A stretch of 64,000 bases of DNA from Gemmata palustris (GCF_017939745.1 NZ_JAGKQQ010000001.1:6835299-6899298); one strand, 5' to 3'. Shown: positions 51,908 to 61,508, numbered from the stretch's first letter. Numbers and translations are program-made. Notes: generated by a model from the sequence alone, not told the origin.

Positions 51908-52846
51908 CTACTGCGATTGGGACCACTCCAGCGTGCGGCGCAGCCCCTCGGCGAACGGCACCGCGGGCGCGTAGCCGAGGTCGGCCCGGATGCGGTCGAT
52001 CTTCGCGCGCGAGTGCCGCACGTCGCCGGCGCGGGCCGCGCTGTGCGTCGGGACCGCGGTCGTGCCGAGGATCTTGTTCAGTTCCGCGATCAGCATCAGT
52101 AAGTTCACGCTCCCGCCGGTACCCACGTTGTAGACGCGCCCGCTCACGCCCGGCGTTTCGGCCGCGAGCATGAGGGCCTTCGCCACGTCCGAAACGTACA
52201 CGAAGTCGCGCGACTGGAGCCCGTCGCCGTGAATGGTCGGCGTGCGCCCTGCAGCGAGCAGCGCCGCGAAGATCGCGATCACGCCCGAGTACGGGCTGTC
52301 CGCGCGCTGGCGCGGACCGAACACGTTGAAGAACCGCAGGCGCACCGTTTCGATGCCGTAAGAGTGCGCGAACGATTCCGCGTACAGCTCCCCCGCGAGC
52401 TTCGCCGCCGCGTAGGGCGACAGCGCCATGAGCGGCGTGTTCTCGTCCTGCCCGGCCTCGTCGGAGGCGTTACCGTAAGCGCTCGCGCTCCCCGCGTACA
52501 CGATGCGCCGGACGCCGGCCTTGCGCGCCTGGTGGAACACGTTCAGCGCGCCCGTTGCGCACGCGGCGTGCGACGCGAGCGGGTCTTCCACGCTCTTCGC
52601 CACCGACGCGAGCGCGGCGAGGTGAAACACCACGTCGCACCCGGCCACCGCGCGCTCGACGGCGCCGGCATCGGTGGCGCACCCGCGGATCAGTTCCGGT
52701 GCGGGCGCGATGTGCTCGAGGTTGCTGGGGAGCCCCGTTGAGAGATCGTCCAGCACGCGCACCGTGTGCCCCGCGGCCGCGAGCGCTTCTACCAAGTGCG
52801 AGCCGATGAACCCCGCCCCGCCGGTCACCAGACACTTTCCCGCCAT
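51908..52846 (-). CDS. NAD-dependent sugar-nucleotide epimerase
   Basis: The 312-residue enzyme starts MAGKCLVTGGAGFIGSHLVE, with the Rossmann motif TGGAGFIGS. An extended SDR catalytic set follows: Ser region GSASAYGN and the YxxxK pair in SPYAAAKLAGE. Substrate-binding residues include FFNVFGPRQR. It is similar to UDP-glucose 4-epimerase / UDP-glucuronate epimerase types. Placed in the EPS region it would supply a precursor sugar. The ATG at 52846 starts the Rossmann fold; an upstream ATG at 52933 is less likely. Confidence 0.92.
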   Translation of the reverse strand: MAGKCLVTGGAGFIGSHLVEALAAAGHTVRVLDDLSTGLPSNLEHIAPAPELIRGCATDAGAVERAVAGCDVVFHLAALASVAKSVEDPLASHAACATGALNVFHQARKAGVRRIVYAGSASAYGNASDEAGQDENTPLMALSPYAAAKLAGELYAESFAHSYGIETVRLRFFNVFGPRQRADSPYSGVIAIFAALLAAGRTPTIHGDGLQSRDFVYVSDVAKALMLAAETPGVSGRVYNVGTGGSVNLLMLIAELNKILGTTAVPTHSAARAGDVRHSRAKIDRIRADLGYAPAVPFAEGLRRTLEWSQSQ

Positions 52847-52971
52847 CGCAAGTTCCCCGTGGGAGAGTTCCGAGTTGGAACGTGGAATTGGGAGTCGCCG
52901 CGCGCCCGAAACGAAACAACCCGACCGGGGCACGGTCGGGTGCGGGCGCCGGCCCTCAGTTTAAGATACGA

Positions 52972-53502
52972 TCACGGGCTGAACTTGCTGCCCGGAACGG
53001 GCGGGATCGGCGGCAGTTCGCCCGGCTTCTTGGTGCCGGTCTTCGGTTCGGCGTCGCTCCCCTTCGGTTCCGCGCCGGTTCCCTTCGGGTCGATCGGGCG
53101 CGGCGGGTTCAGTTCTTCGCCGGTGCGCGGGGGCGTCATGACGGCCGGCTTCGGGGCGTCGCTCACGCCGTGCCCCTGGTACGGGTACGGGCACGCATCG
53201 TCCCACTTGCGCCACTGCGTTTGGAAGTACCCGAAGCACGCGCCGGGGGCCAGCGTCACCGGGTACGGCTTCTTGTTCTTGTTCGGGAAGAGGATCGATT
53301 TCCCGCACGTGGAACAGCTCCCCTTCGGGGTGCCGTGCTGACAGGTCTCACAGCCGGGCGCCCCGATCGTAACCGGCGCACCCACGGTGACCGGCACGGG
53401 CGCCGTCACGTCCGCGGCCCGCGCCGACGAACCGGCCCACGCGAACACCGCCACGGCCACGATCCTTGTGGCGAGCCGGGCGAAACACGAGCGAATACTC
53501 AT
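52972..53502 (-). CDS. Small exported Cys-rich protein
   Basis: The 176-residue precursor starts MSIRSCFARLATRIVAVAVF, with a signal peptide cut near SSARA. A possible zinc-ribbon (CETCQHGTPKGSCSTCGKS) follows, and then GACFGYFQTQWRKWDDACPY, a motif I have seen in planctomycete secreted proteins. The C-terminus is Pro/Lys/Gly-rich and disordered. The AAGGAG ribosome site precedes the ATG. Function is unknown. It sits between the epimerase and the Wza-type exporter in the same orientation. Confidence 0.8.
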   Translation of the reverse strand: MSIRSCFARLATRIVAVAVFAWAGSSARAADVTAPVPVTVGAPVTIGAPGCETCQHGTPKGSCSTCGKSILFPNKNKKPYPVTLAPGACFGYFQTQWRKWDDACPYPYQGHGVSDAPKPAVMTPPRTGEELNPPRPIDPKGTGAEPKGSDAEPKTGTKKPGELPPIPPVPGSKFSP

Positions 53503-53596
53503 ACCGAGACTCCTTTCACGGTTGAGACAGAATCCGTTCAAACGAACCGCGTTGGTCGGGCGCCTCTGGCGCCGGCCCCGCGGTTCCCGTTTTCAT

Positions 53597-54148
53597 TCAC
53601 CGGCGGAACGAGCCCACCGCCGCACCGACGCCGAGGGCGGTGCCCCCGACCGAACCGAGCGCGCTGCGCGGCCGGGCCGAGTTGCCCACGGTCGGGCCGA
53701 CGCCCCCACCAGCAAAGGTGCCGCCGCTACCGCCGCCGTAGCCCAGAACGCCGCGCCCGTTCGCGATCCCGTTCTGGTACCAGTGGCCGTAATTGCCCGA
53801 GTTCCCGCCGTACCAGTGCCCGAGGTTGTTGAACGACCCCACAACACCCGTGGGGGGCAGTTGCGCATCAGCGGAGTATGCGCCGCCGGTGAACCCCTGG
53901 GGCGACAGGGTTTGCCCCGGGAACGCGAACCCCGGCACTTGGGGGCCGTTCGGGTTCACGACCGGCTGGTTCTGCCCCAAGAACCCTTGCCCCGGGGTCG
54001 CCAGTACCGGCCGCCCGCCCCCGAAGATGCTCTGGAACTGAGTGTTCCGCGGGCGAACGGGCACCTGCGGTTGCGCCCCCACTGGATCGAGCGCCCCGAA
54101 CCCCATAACGGCGACGGCGGCGATAATCGCGGACACTCGGAACGACAT
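53597..54148 (-). CDS. Small exported Gly/Asn-rich protein
   Basis: The 183-residue precursor starts MSFRVSAIIAAVAVMGFGAL with a signal peptide cut near PVGAQ. The mature protein is rich in Gly, Pro, Asn and Gln, with HWYGGNSGNYGHWYQNG as an internal pseudo-repeat, and ends SVGGTALGVGAAVGSFRR. No domain is recognised. The AAGGAG ribosome site is shared with the genes on each side (53502, 55588), suggesting co-expression. It could be a surface or matrix protein. Confidence 0.8.
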   Translation of the reverse strand: MSFRVSAIIAAVAVMGFGALDPVGAQPQVPVRPRNTQFQSIFGGGRPVLATPGQGFLGQNQPVVNPNGPQVPGFAFPGQTLSPQGFTGGAYSADAQLPPTGVVGSFNNLGHWYGGNSGNYGHWYQNGIANGRGVLGYGGGSGGTFAGGGVGPTVGNSARPRSALGSVGGTALGVGAAVGSFRR

Positions 54149-54384
54149 GCTGCGACTCCTTCAGAAGTAGGGCGTGCGGCGGACCCGACCGTTCAGTTTA
54201 ACACGACCGACTTCCGGTTGCCGCAAACGACATCGGCGGTGCGGAACGCGCCGAAGCAGGCGCCGCACCGCCGATGTCACTGTTCCTCCCGGCAACAGCC
54301 GGTGCGACCAGAAGAACCGGCGGAAGGCGTCGATCCCTCAAGTTGAGCCGCTAATTGCAAAGTCGAAAGTCGTGCAGAAATGCC

Positions 54385-54475
54385 GTCGAAAGTCGTAAGG
54401 TCGAAAGTCATAAGGTCGAAGACTCGCTTGGTTGCGGTCTTCGACCTTATGACTTTCGACCTTACGACTTTCGAC
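54385..54475. terminator. 39-base perfect inverted repeat, probable terminator
   Basis: Arms at 54385-54423 and 54437-54475 (built of GTCGAAAGTCGTAAGG-type words) are perfect reverse complements with a 13-base loop. It lies 13 bases downstream of the Wza gene's stop (minus strand), an apt place for a terminator. Related words occur at 4224-4262. Each arm itself repeats GTCGAAAGTC, so it may be an extended repeat element. Confidence 0.75.
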
Positions 54476-54487
54476 TGAGATCCCGTT

Positions 54488-55588
54488 TTAAGGGATGATC
54501 GGGGCCACGATCCCGACGTTGCCGTTGTTGCCGTTGTTGCGGAACTGGTTATTCACGCTCCCGGCAAGTAGCGCCACGCCGAGCGTGCGCTGGACCGGCG
54601 ACAGGAGCCGGGCGAGGTACGTGTCGAACTTGCTCAGCGGCTGCGACAGGATGTAGATCCGGTCGGACGGCAGGATCTGGTAGTTCGTCTTCACCTGGCC
54701 CTTGCGGGTGATGCCGCACCAGTCCACGGGCAGGATCTGGTCGTTGCCGGCTTCGGTCGGGGCCGGGCGCGCCACCCAGATGTGCTTGCTCGACACCGCC
54801 GACAGCCCGCCGATGAGCGACACCGCGTCGAGCACCGTCTCGTTGCCGGTGTGCGGCAAGCGCGTCACCTGTTCGCCGTTGCCCGCGAAGTCGGTGATGA
54901 CGTAGTAGAACTTGCTGTTGTACGAGTACACGTCCACGGACACCTCGGGGCGCACGAGGTACTTCGACAGGTGCGCTTCGATGGCCTGCTTCACCTGCGC
55001 GAGGCTCAGCCCCGCGACGTACACGCTCCCGTACCCGCCGAGCCCCACCGTGCCGTCGGGCCGAACGATGTGCTGGCCGCTGATCTGCTGGACCCCGCGC
55101 GACTGCGCCAGCGACACGGTGACGTTGGCGTTCTTTGCGTGGACGCGCACCTTCGCTTCGATGATCTTCTGGGCCTCGTCGGTCGTCATGTCCGTGACCC
55201 GAATCGACCCGCCGTAGCGCGGCCCCAGGTTAATGGTCCCGTCCGGGTCCACCGGGTACAGCCCCGCGAGCTTGTTCTGGTCGAAATCGTTCTCCGCGCT
55301 CAGGTAGAGCACGTCGAGCGGCTCCAACCGGTACGGCGGGAGCGGGATCACCCGGATCGCATCAATTTGGAGCACATCGGGCGTCTCCACGATGTACGGC
55401 GGCAGGCTGACCTTGTTCAGCTCTTTGGGGACCGGAACGTCGGGGATGGTGCAACAGTTAAATTTCGGCGGTTTGCAGCAGTCCCGTTCCGCCTTGAAAT
55501 CGTGGACCGACCGGCAACCGGCGCCGCCGAACAGTCCGGCGACCGCGACCAACGCCACCCACGCTTTCCAGATGCGCCGGTGTGCCAT
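54488..55588 (-). CDS. Wza-type polysaccharide export lipoprotein
   Basis: The 366-residue precursor starts MAHRRIWKAWVALVAVAGLF, with lipobox GGAGC. The Poly_export domain (YRLEPLDVLYLSAEND) and an SLBB-type region follow (GLGGYGSVYVAGLSLAQVKQ, then RPEVSVDVYSYNSKFYYVI). These form the outer-membrane export channel for capsular or exopolysaccharide. It pairs with the Wzz/BY-kinase encoded divergently next door. The ATG at 55588 has an AAGGAG Shine-Dalgarno; an upstream in-frame ATG (55729) lacks one. Confidence 0.94.
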   Translation of the reverse strand: MAHRRIWKAWVALVAVAGLFGGAGCRSVHDFKAERDCCKPPKFNCCTIPDVPVPKELNKVSLPPYIVETPDVLQIDAIRVIPLPPYRLEPLDVLYLSAENDFDQNKLAGLYPVDPDGTINLGPRYGGSIRVTDMTTDEAQKIIEAKVRVHAKNANVTVSLAQSRGVQQISGQHIVRPDGTVGLGGYGSVYVAGLSLAQVKQAIEAHLSKYLVRPEVSVDVYSYNSKFYYVITDFAGNGEQVTRLPHTGNETVLDAVSLIGGLSAVSSKHIWVARPAPTEAGNDQILPVDWCGITRKGQVKTNYQILPSDRIYILSQPLSKFDTYLARLLSPVQRTLGVALLAGSVNNQFRNNGNNGNVGIVAPIIP

Positions 55589-56212
55589 GACTTCACTCCT
55601 TATCCCGAGTTCGGGGATTACGCGAACAGTGTGGATGGCCGGGAATACTCCGGTCCCCCGGTCCGCCCATGCTTGCCTGTTTAATCGGCGTCCCCGGTTT
55701 CTCGGTCCAATAAAAACTTTCCCTCCCATCCGTGCCTTCCGACCCTACCCGTCCTAACTCCACCTTTAACTCTTCCTCGGCCGGTGCAAATCTTCTCGCC
55801 CGCCTTGACAGGTGGCCTTTCCTATCCTGGGTTGCAGAGATTACACTGGGACGGACCAAACGAAAGTGTCGTAAATTCCGGCAACGTGGTGTCGGGCGCC
55901 GGTAATGCCTACTCGGTGCGTTCCGGTGTGACCGGTACGGGCCACAATTGCGGCCCGCAACCCGGTTCGCCACTAAAGCCGGAACTCCAACGATATCAGT
56001 AGTTTGCGATCGAGCGAAGAAGAAGCATTCGTTGCCGCCGGACCGTCCGGCGCGCAGCGTGCTAAGGTTTTTAACGGGGTTGAATTTGCGGGCCGTACCG
56101 TATGGCCCGAAAAACCGACCCTGGTCCCGGCTCCGGGCTTGCCCCGAGCCTGTCCGCACGCGGTCCGCACGCACGCGAACCGCTCCGAGCCTCAACGCCG
56201 GAGACCCCCACG
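55589..56212. other. Divergent spacer between wza- and wzc-type genes
   Basis: This 624-base region contains no gene I can support. It must drive both export genes. A GC-skewed stretch with CCGGT/ACCGG words occurs at 55885-55975. No operator or sigma-54 site is convincing. Confidence 0.5.
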
Positions 56213-58456
56213 ATGGCCCGTCCGATCGCCGGTGACCCGCCCACGAACCAGCCGCAGTACCAACCCCAATCGAACGGGGCACCGGTTCCGGTCGCGCTCT
56301 CGCCGTTCAACTACACCAACCAGCCCAATATCCCGGGTCCGGCCGTGGCGTCCACGCCCACGCCCGTCGGGTTGCTGAACGCGTTCCGCCGGCGGTGGGT
56401 GCTGGGCACGTTCATCGCCGGGCTCGTCGCGGCCGCGGTCGTGGTCGGGGTCTGGCTCGTGATGCCCGCGGGCAAGCACCAGGTTCGCGCCCTCGTGCAG
56501 CTCCAGCCCAAGCAGGTGGAGTTCGTCAACAAGACCCAGGAAGACTTCGAGGCGTACCGGCGCCACCAGATGTTCCTGCTGAAGACGCGCGACGTGCTCA
56601 CCCGCGTGCTCGCGGACCCGGCCGTTTCGAGCCTCGACACCGTCAAGCAGTCCGAAGACCCGGTCGCGGTGCTCGAAGACGCGCTGCGGGTTACAGTTGC
56701 GGCGCCGGAGATCCTCGAGGTCACGCTTACGGGTAACAACATCGAAGACATGAAGGTGATTCTCGATCACCTCATCAAGCGGTACGTGGACGACGCGACT
56801 TCTATCGATCGCAAACTCCGCGACGACACCACTGCGAACCTGGAGAAGCTGCGCGCGAGCGTCCAACTCGAGATCGACCTGCAAGAGAAGAACATCGAGC
56901 TGATCGGCCGGAACAACGGCACCACGGGGGCCGAAGCCACGAACACCGCCCTCGCGCTGCTCCAGAAGCGCCACATCGAGGCCGAGGGGCTGTTCGTCGT
57001 CGCCGGGCGCGAGATCGAGAAGGCCGAGTCCGAGCGAAAGGTAGTGCTGAAACAGTTGGACGAAAAGGACCAGAAGTCCCCACCGGACCCGGTGATCGTT
57101 GCCCAACTTGTGGCTGCGGACCCGCGGGTCGGCGCGGCGAAGAAGGCCCACACCGCCCGCAAAGAGTTCCTGGAGAAAGAAGCGGCGAAGGCCACCAACC
57201 CGGACAGCGACGACGGGATCGTGAAGCTGCGTTCCGAGGTCAAGAAGCTCGAAACCGAAGTGAAGGACGCCGAAAAGCAGGCCGCGACCGAGTCCCTCGC
57301 GGTCGCCCAAGCGATCGACAGCGCGAAGCGGCAGAAGCGCGTCGAAGAACTGTCCTTCACGATCGATGTCAAGAAAGAGGAGCGCGAGCGGTACCGGCAG
57401 GAGCGCGACGGGCTGCAAAAGGTGATCGCGAGCACCGCCTCGGGCGGGCTGAACATCGAGGCGATGCGCAAGTCGCTCCAGCCGCAGCGCGAGATGTACG
57501 ACAAGATCCAGTCGCAGCTCATTCAGATGCGGGTCGCGGCCCAGCAGGGCGGGCGCGTCAGCTCGCGCGGCGACGCCGAGAAGATCCCGAACAACAACCA
57601 GAACAAGAAGGTGGCGCTGGCCTCGGCGGGCGGGTTCGTCTCGTTCTTCGGTGTGATCCTGCTCGTCTCGTTCCTCGAGTGGCGCTCGCGCCGCGTGGAC
57701 AGCGTCGACCAGGTGGTGAACGAGCTCGGGATGCGGGTCATCGGTACCGTGCCCGCGTTCCCGAACCGGGCGAGCCTCCAGGCCGCGACCGAGGCCGGCG
57801 GCGCGAACTGGCGCTTCGTCCTCAACGAGTCCATCAACTCCACCCGCACCATGCTCCTTCACACCGCGAAGGCCCAGGCGATGCAGGTGGTGATGGTGAC
57901 CAGCGCGACCCAGGGCGAGGGCAAGACCTCGCTGGCGAGCCAACTGGCCACCAGCATGGCGACCGCCGGGATGCGCACGTTGATCGTGGACTGCGACTTG
58001 CGGAACCCGTCCATCATGAAGCTGTTCGAGCTCCCGCTCACGCCGGGCGTGTCCGAAGTGCTTCGTCAGGAAGTGGACGTGAGCGACGCCGTGCAAGCGA
58101 CCGCCGTGCCGAACCTGTGGATCATTCCCGCTGGCCAGTGCTCGAACGCGACAATTGCCGCACTCGCGCAAGGGCACCCGCTCGAAACGTTGTTCAACCG
58201 GCTCCGCGGGCAGTTTGACTTCGTGATCGTCGATAGCTGCCCGGTGCTCCCGGTCGCCGACGCGCTCCTGATCGCGCAACACGTGGACGGAGTTGTGTTT
58301 TCGATCATGCAGGACATCAGCCAGTTGCCAAAAGTTATCACCGCGTCGGAGAAGTTAACGCAACTGAACATCCTGTTGGTCGGGGCCGTGGTGAACGGCA
58401 TCAAACAGGACGTGTACTCCTACGGCTACAACTACGTGAAGCAGTTACCCGCGTAA
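56213..58456 (+). CDS. Wzz/Wzc-type co-polymerase with BY-kinase domain
   Basis: The 747-residue protein starts MARPIAGDPPTNQPQYQPQS. A Wzz chain-length domain has its first membrane helix near residues 60-82 (VLGTFIAGLVAAAVVVGVWL) and a second before the kinase. Between them is a long coiled-coil periplasmic part (about 180-440). The C-terminal BY-kinase shows Walker A (TSATQGEGKTSLASQLA), Walker A' (LIVDCDLRNPS), Walker B (FVIVDSCPVLPVADALL) and a C-terminal Tyr cluster (VYSYGYNYVKQ). It controls polymer length and export with the adjacent Wza. The ATG at 56213 is preferred to one at 56102. Confidence 0.95.
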   Translation: MARPIAGDPPTNQPQYQPQSNGAPVPVALSPFNYTNQPNIPGPAVASTPTPVGLLNAFRRRWVLGTFIAGLVAAAVVVGVWLVMPAGKHQVRALVQLQPKQVEFVNKTQEDFEAYRRHQMFLLKTRDVLTRVLADPAVSSLDTVKQSEDPVAVLEDALRVTVAAPEILEVTLTGNNIEDMKVILDHLIKRYVDDATSIDRKLRDDTTANLEKLRASVQLEIDLQEKNIELIGRNNGTTGAEATNTALALLQKRHIEAEGLFVVAGREIEKAESERKVVLKQLDEKDQKSPPDPVIVAQLVAADPRVGAAKKAHTARKEFLEKEAAKATNPDSDDGIVKLRSEVKKLETEVKDAEKQAATESLAVAQAIDSAKRQKRVEELSFTIDVKKEERERYRQERDGLQKVIASTASGGLNIEAMRKSLQPQREMYDKIQSQLIQMRVAAQQGGRVSSRGDAEKIPNNNQNKKVALASAGGFVSFFGVILLVSFLEWRSRRVDSVDQVVNELGMRVIGTVPAFPNRASLQAATEAGGANWRFVLNESINSTRTMLLHTAKAQAMQVVMVTSATQGEGKTSLASQLATSMATAGMRTLIVDCDLRNPSIMKLFELPLTPGVSEVLRQEVDVSDAVQATAVPNLWIIPAGQCSNATIAALAQGHPLETLFNRLRGQFDFVIVDSCPVLPVADALLIAQHVDGVVFSIMQDISQLPKVITASEKLTQLNILLVGAVVNGIKQDVYSYGYNYVKQLPA

Positions 58457-58594
58457 CTTCTACACGGCTGGTGGGTTTGTAGGGTGGGGTCGGCGCCCGG
58501 CGCAGGCCCACCGAGATTGTGTGAAGAAAGACGCACCGGCAAGAATGCTCGTGCCGCAAAGCGGACCACAAAACGGCGTAAAGTTAGTGCCCGT

Positions 58595-59305
58595 ATGAGT
58601 ATCCACCCCCATCAAACCGCGACCGCCCGATCGCCCGGTGTTTCCGGGCGCTCGGCGATTCGTAAAGGGTTGGTGATCGCTCTGGCCGTGGCCGGGCTCG
58701 CCGGGGCCGCGGTGGTCGAGGGAACGCGGTCGAATCGGTGGGGGCCGTCCGAGGACGTGCGCGCCGCCGCCGCGAAGTTCGACGGCGTCCCCGCGACCTT
58801 CGGGGACTGGACGAGTACGGACGCCCCGATGTCGGAAAAGGTGCTGAAAGTCGCCGAAGCCGCCGGTCACGTGTCAAGAATTTATAAACACAGAAAGACC
58901 GGGGCCGAATTCGCCGTACTGCTTTTGTGCGGTCCTAGCGGTCCTATCGGTGCTCACACACCTGACGTGTGTTACGCCGGTAGCGGGTTCACAATGAGCG
59001 GCGAACCGCAGAAAAAAGCAGTCGCCCTACCAGATCAGTCCCCCGCGACCTACTGGTCGGTCCGGTTCGATAAGATAACCCCACCATCCGAGTCGCTCCG
59101 AGTTTGTTGGATGTGGGGAATAGGTGGAGATTGGGAAGCTTCCTCAAATGCCCGGTTCGGATGGCGTGGTGCGCTATACAAAATGTACGTCACCCGAAAC
59201 GGACCCGACCCGACTGCTGACCGCGACCCGATTCACGAGTTCCTGACGGACTTTTTGCCCGAAGTGAAGAAGGCGCTGGCCCCACAACCGGCCGAATCGA
59301 AATAA
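58595..59305 (+). CDS. EpsI-like exosortase-associated protein
   Basis: The 236-residue protein starts MSIHPHQTATARSPGVSGR, with one membrane anchor (residues about 22-42: GLVIALAVAGLAGAAVVEG). The DUF3485/EpsI signature is visible: FGDWTSTDAPMSEKVL, GAHTPDVCYAGSGF with the conserved His/Pro/Cys, and VCWMWGIGGDWEASSN. In other bacteria EpsI is fused or adjacent to exosortase (XrtA); here it stands alone. It should act at the periplasmic face with an exosortase. It is 138 bases downstream of the BY-kinase gene and in the same direction as the sugar transferase. Confidence 0.9.
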   Translation: MSIHPHQTATARSPGVSGRSAIRKGLVIALAVAGLAGAAVVEGTRSNRWGPSEDVRAAAAKFDGVPATFGDWTSTDAPMSEKVLKVAEAAGHVSRIYKHRKTGAEFAVLLLCGPSGPIGAHTPDVCYAGSGFTMSGEPQKKAVALPDQSPATYWSVRFDKITPPSESLRVCWMWGIGGDWEASSNARFGWRGALYKMYVTRNGPDPTADRDPIHEFLTDFLPEVKKALAPQPAESK

Positions 59306-59383
59306 GACCCGCTGCCTCGCCCGTAAAGCGAGCGGGAAAACCAGAAAATTCTACCGCCCCCGAAGCCGGAGAACGGACTCCAT

Positions 59384-60214
59384 ATGAGCGCTGTGCCGAC
59401 GTACCCGCCGACACTGCCGACCCCTGCCCCGGCGCCCAAACGCGAACCGTGGCCGGAGATCGACCGCCTCCCCGCGGACGCGGTCGTCGAGATCCCAGTA
59501 AACCTGGGCTGGTACGCGGCGGCGAAGACCGTGTTCGACTACGCCGTGGCACTCGCGCTGCTCCCGCTGGCGCTCGTTCTTATGGCGTTCGCTGCGATCG
59601 CCGTCAAGATTACGTCGCCCGGCCCGGTGTTTTACACGCAGACGCGCGTGGGGCTGAACGGGCGCAAGTACAAGATCATCAAGATCCGCTCCATGCGGCT
59701 CAACTGCGAGTCCGTGTCCGGCATCCAGTGGTCGCAAAAGGGCGATTCGCGCATTACCCGTGTGGGCCAGATCATGCGCGTCACACACATCGACGAGCTG
59801 CCGCAATTGTTTAACGTGCTGCTCGGGCACATGAGTTTGGTCGGCCCGCGCCCGGAGCGGCCCGAAGTGATCCAGGCGAAGGGCCTGAACCAACTCGTCC
59901 CCGGTTACCGCCACCGGCTCCGCGTGAAGCCCGGTGTGACCGGCCTCGCACAGTGCCAGTTGCCGGCCGACAGCGACGTGACCAGCGTGCGCTACAAGGT
60001 CGTGTACGACCTCTACTACGTCGGCAACCAGAGCCTCTTGCTCGACATCCGGCTGATCGTGGCCACACTGTTCAAGGCGGTGGCGGCCGGTCCGAACACC
60101 CTCCGCCGCGTGTTCTTCCTCCCGGACCGGCACGATGTTGCCGACGGGTTCCTCGCCAACATCGTGCCGGTGCCCGACGACAGCGAGACCGTGCCCGCCC
60201 TTCAACCCGCTTGA
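59384..60214 (+). CDS. Polyprenyl-phosphate sugar-phosphotransferase
   Basis: The 276-residue protein begins MSAVPTYPPTLPTPAPAPKR. It has a membrane helix (about 48-72) followed by the bacterial sugar-transferase core: SPGPVFYTQTRVGLNGRKYK, then IRSMRLN, then THIDELPQLFNVLLGHMSLV and GPRPERPEVI. This is the initiating enzyme that loads a sugar-1-phosphate on the polyprenyl carrier. Its stop codon overlaps the start of the next glycosyltransferase (TGATG), implying translational coupling. Confidence 0.95.
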   Translation: MSAVPTYPPTLPTPAPAPKREPWPEIDRLPADAVVEIPVNLGWYAAAKTVFDYAVALALLPLALVLMAFAAIAVKITSPGPVFYTQTRVGLNGRKYKIIKIRSMRLNCESVSGIQWSQKGDSRITRVGQIMRVTHIDELPQLFNVLLGHMSLVGPRPERPEVIQAKGLNQLVPGYRHRLRVKPGVTGLAQCQLPADSDVTSVRYKVVYDLYYVGNQSLLLDIRLIVATLFKAVAAGPNTLRRVFFLPDRHDVADGFLANIVPVPDDSETVPALQPA

Positions 60215-61443
60215 TGAGCCGTTCTCCACAAGAGCCCGCCCCGCGGGTTCTTTACCTCACGCACCGCGTCCCGTACCCGCCGGACAAGGGCGACCGCATT
60301 CGCACTTACCACCTGCTCCGGCAGATGGTCAAGCGCGGGCGCGTGTGGCTCGGGTGCCTCGCGGACGAACCGGTCCCGCCGGAGTCCCTCGCAGCGCTGA
60401 ACGAATTGTGCGAGCGGGTCGCAGTGGTTCCCGTCGGCGGCTCGTCGCGCTGGGGCCGGGCCGCGTGGAGCCTCGCTACCGGCATGAGCCTCTCGGAAGG
60501 GCTGTTCGCATCGAACGGGTTGGCCCGCGTTCTCAAAGAATGGGCGGCGGAAGCGAAGTTCGATGCGGTCGTCGCGTCGTCGTCCGCGCTCGTGCCGTAT
60601 TTGCGTGCCCCGGCCCTTGCGGGCACACCCGCGGTCGTCGACCTGATTGACGTGGACAGCCAGAAGTGGCTCGACTTCGCCGCCGCGAGTCGCGCACCCA
60701 AAAAATGGCTGTACCGGCTCGAAGCGGCCCGCGTGCGGAAGATCGAGCGCGCGCTCGCGGGTTCGGTCCGGGCCGCGAGCGTCGTGAGCCGGGCGGAAGC
60801 GGACGTTTACGATTCGTTTACGCGCGCCGGAGCCGCGACCGTCGCGACCAACGGGGTCGATTTGGATTATTTCGCGCCGGTCGCGCCAGTGACGGGCGAA
60901 ACGCAACTGGCCTGCGCGTTCGTCGGTGCCCTCGACTACATGCCGAACGAGGACGCCGCGATCTGGTTCGCCCGCGACATCTGGCCCGCGATCCGCGCGA
61001 AGTTCCCCGCCGCGGAGTTCCGCATTATCGGGCGCAAACCGACGCCCGCCGTGCAAGCGCTCGCCGTGCTGCCCGGTATTCGTCTCATCGGACAGGTGCC
61101 CGATGTGAGGCCGTTCGTGGCGTCGGCCGCGGTCGTGGTCGTCCCGCTCCGGCTCGCACGCGGCGTCCAGAATAAGGTGCTGGAAGCGATGGCGATGGCG
61201 AAAGCGGTCGTCGCCGCTCCGCCCGCCCTGGCCGCACTGGGCACGGAGAGCGGGATTCATCTGCTCTCGGCCTCGACCCCGGAAGAGTGGGTGAACACGG
61301 TTTCCGCGCTGTTCACGGACGCAGGCTTGCGTCACAAATTATCGGGTGCGGCCCGGCAATTCGTCGAGCGGCACCACCACTGGGAGCAGTGCTTACGCCC
61401 GCTGCTCGACGCGATCTTCCCGAACCCGGTTCTGCACACCTGA
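60214..61443 (+). CDS. Family 4 glycosyltransferase, PEP-CTERM/EpsH1-associated (Stp1-type)
   Basis: The 409-residue protein starts MSRSPQEPAPRVLYLTHRVP. The N-terminal YPPDKGDRIRTYHLLRQM block matches the PEP-CTERM-system-associated sugar transferase type (TIGR03087-like). A GT-B fold with the C-terminal nucleotide-sugar site follows (FVGALDYMPNEDAAIWF, RIIGRKPTPAVQAL, VVPLRLARGVQNKVLEAMAM). It adds a sugar to the lipid-linked intermediate. It overlaps the preceding sugar-transferase gene by one base. Confidence 0.93.
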   Translation: MSRSPQEPAPRVLYLTHRVPYPPDKGDRIRTYHLLRQMVKRGRVWLGCLADEPVPPESLAALNELCERVAVVPVGGSSRWGRAAWSLATGMSLSEGLFASNGLARVLKEWAAEAKFDAVVASSSALVPYLRAPALAGTPAVVDLIDVDSQKWLDFAAASRAPKKWLYRLEAARVRKIERALAGSVRAASVVSRAEADVYDSFTRAGAATVATNGVDLDYFAPVAPVTGETQLACAFVGALDYMPNEDAAIWFARDIWPAIRAKFPAAEFRIIGRKPTPAVQALAVLPGIRLIGQVPDVRPFVASAAVVVVPLRLARGVQNKVLEAMAMAKAVVAAPPALAALGTESGIHLLSASTPEEWVNTVSALFTDAGLRHKLSGAARQFVERHHHWEQCLRPLLDAIFPNPVLHT

Positions 61444-61508
61444 TTACGCCCGCGCCACTCTTCCCGCGCGGGCCGTTCTCGACCTACACTTACCTTAACG
61501 ACCCCGCC

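Noticed and set aside
61287..61508. Upstream ATG for the second EPS glycosyltransferase
   Set aside because: It would overlap the preceding glycosyltransferase gene by over 150 bases in another frame, and the added residues lack GT-like sequence; a GTG or TTG further downstream is more likely.
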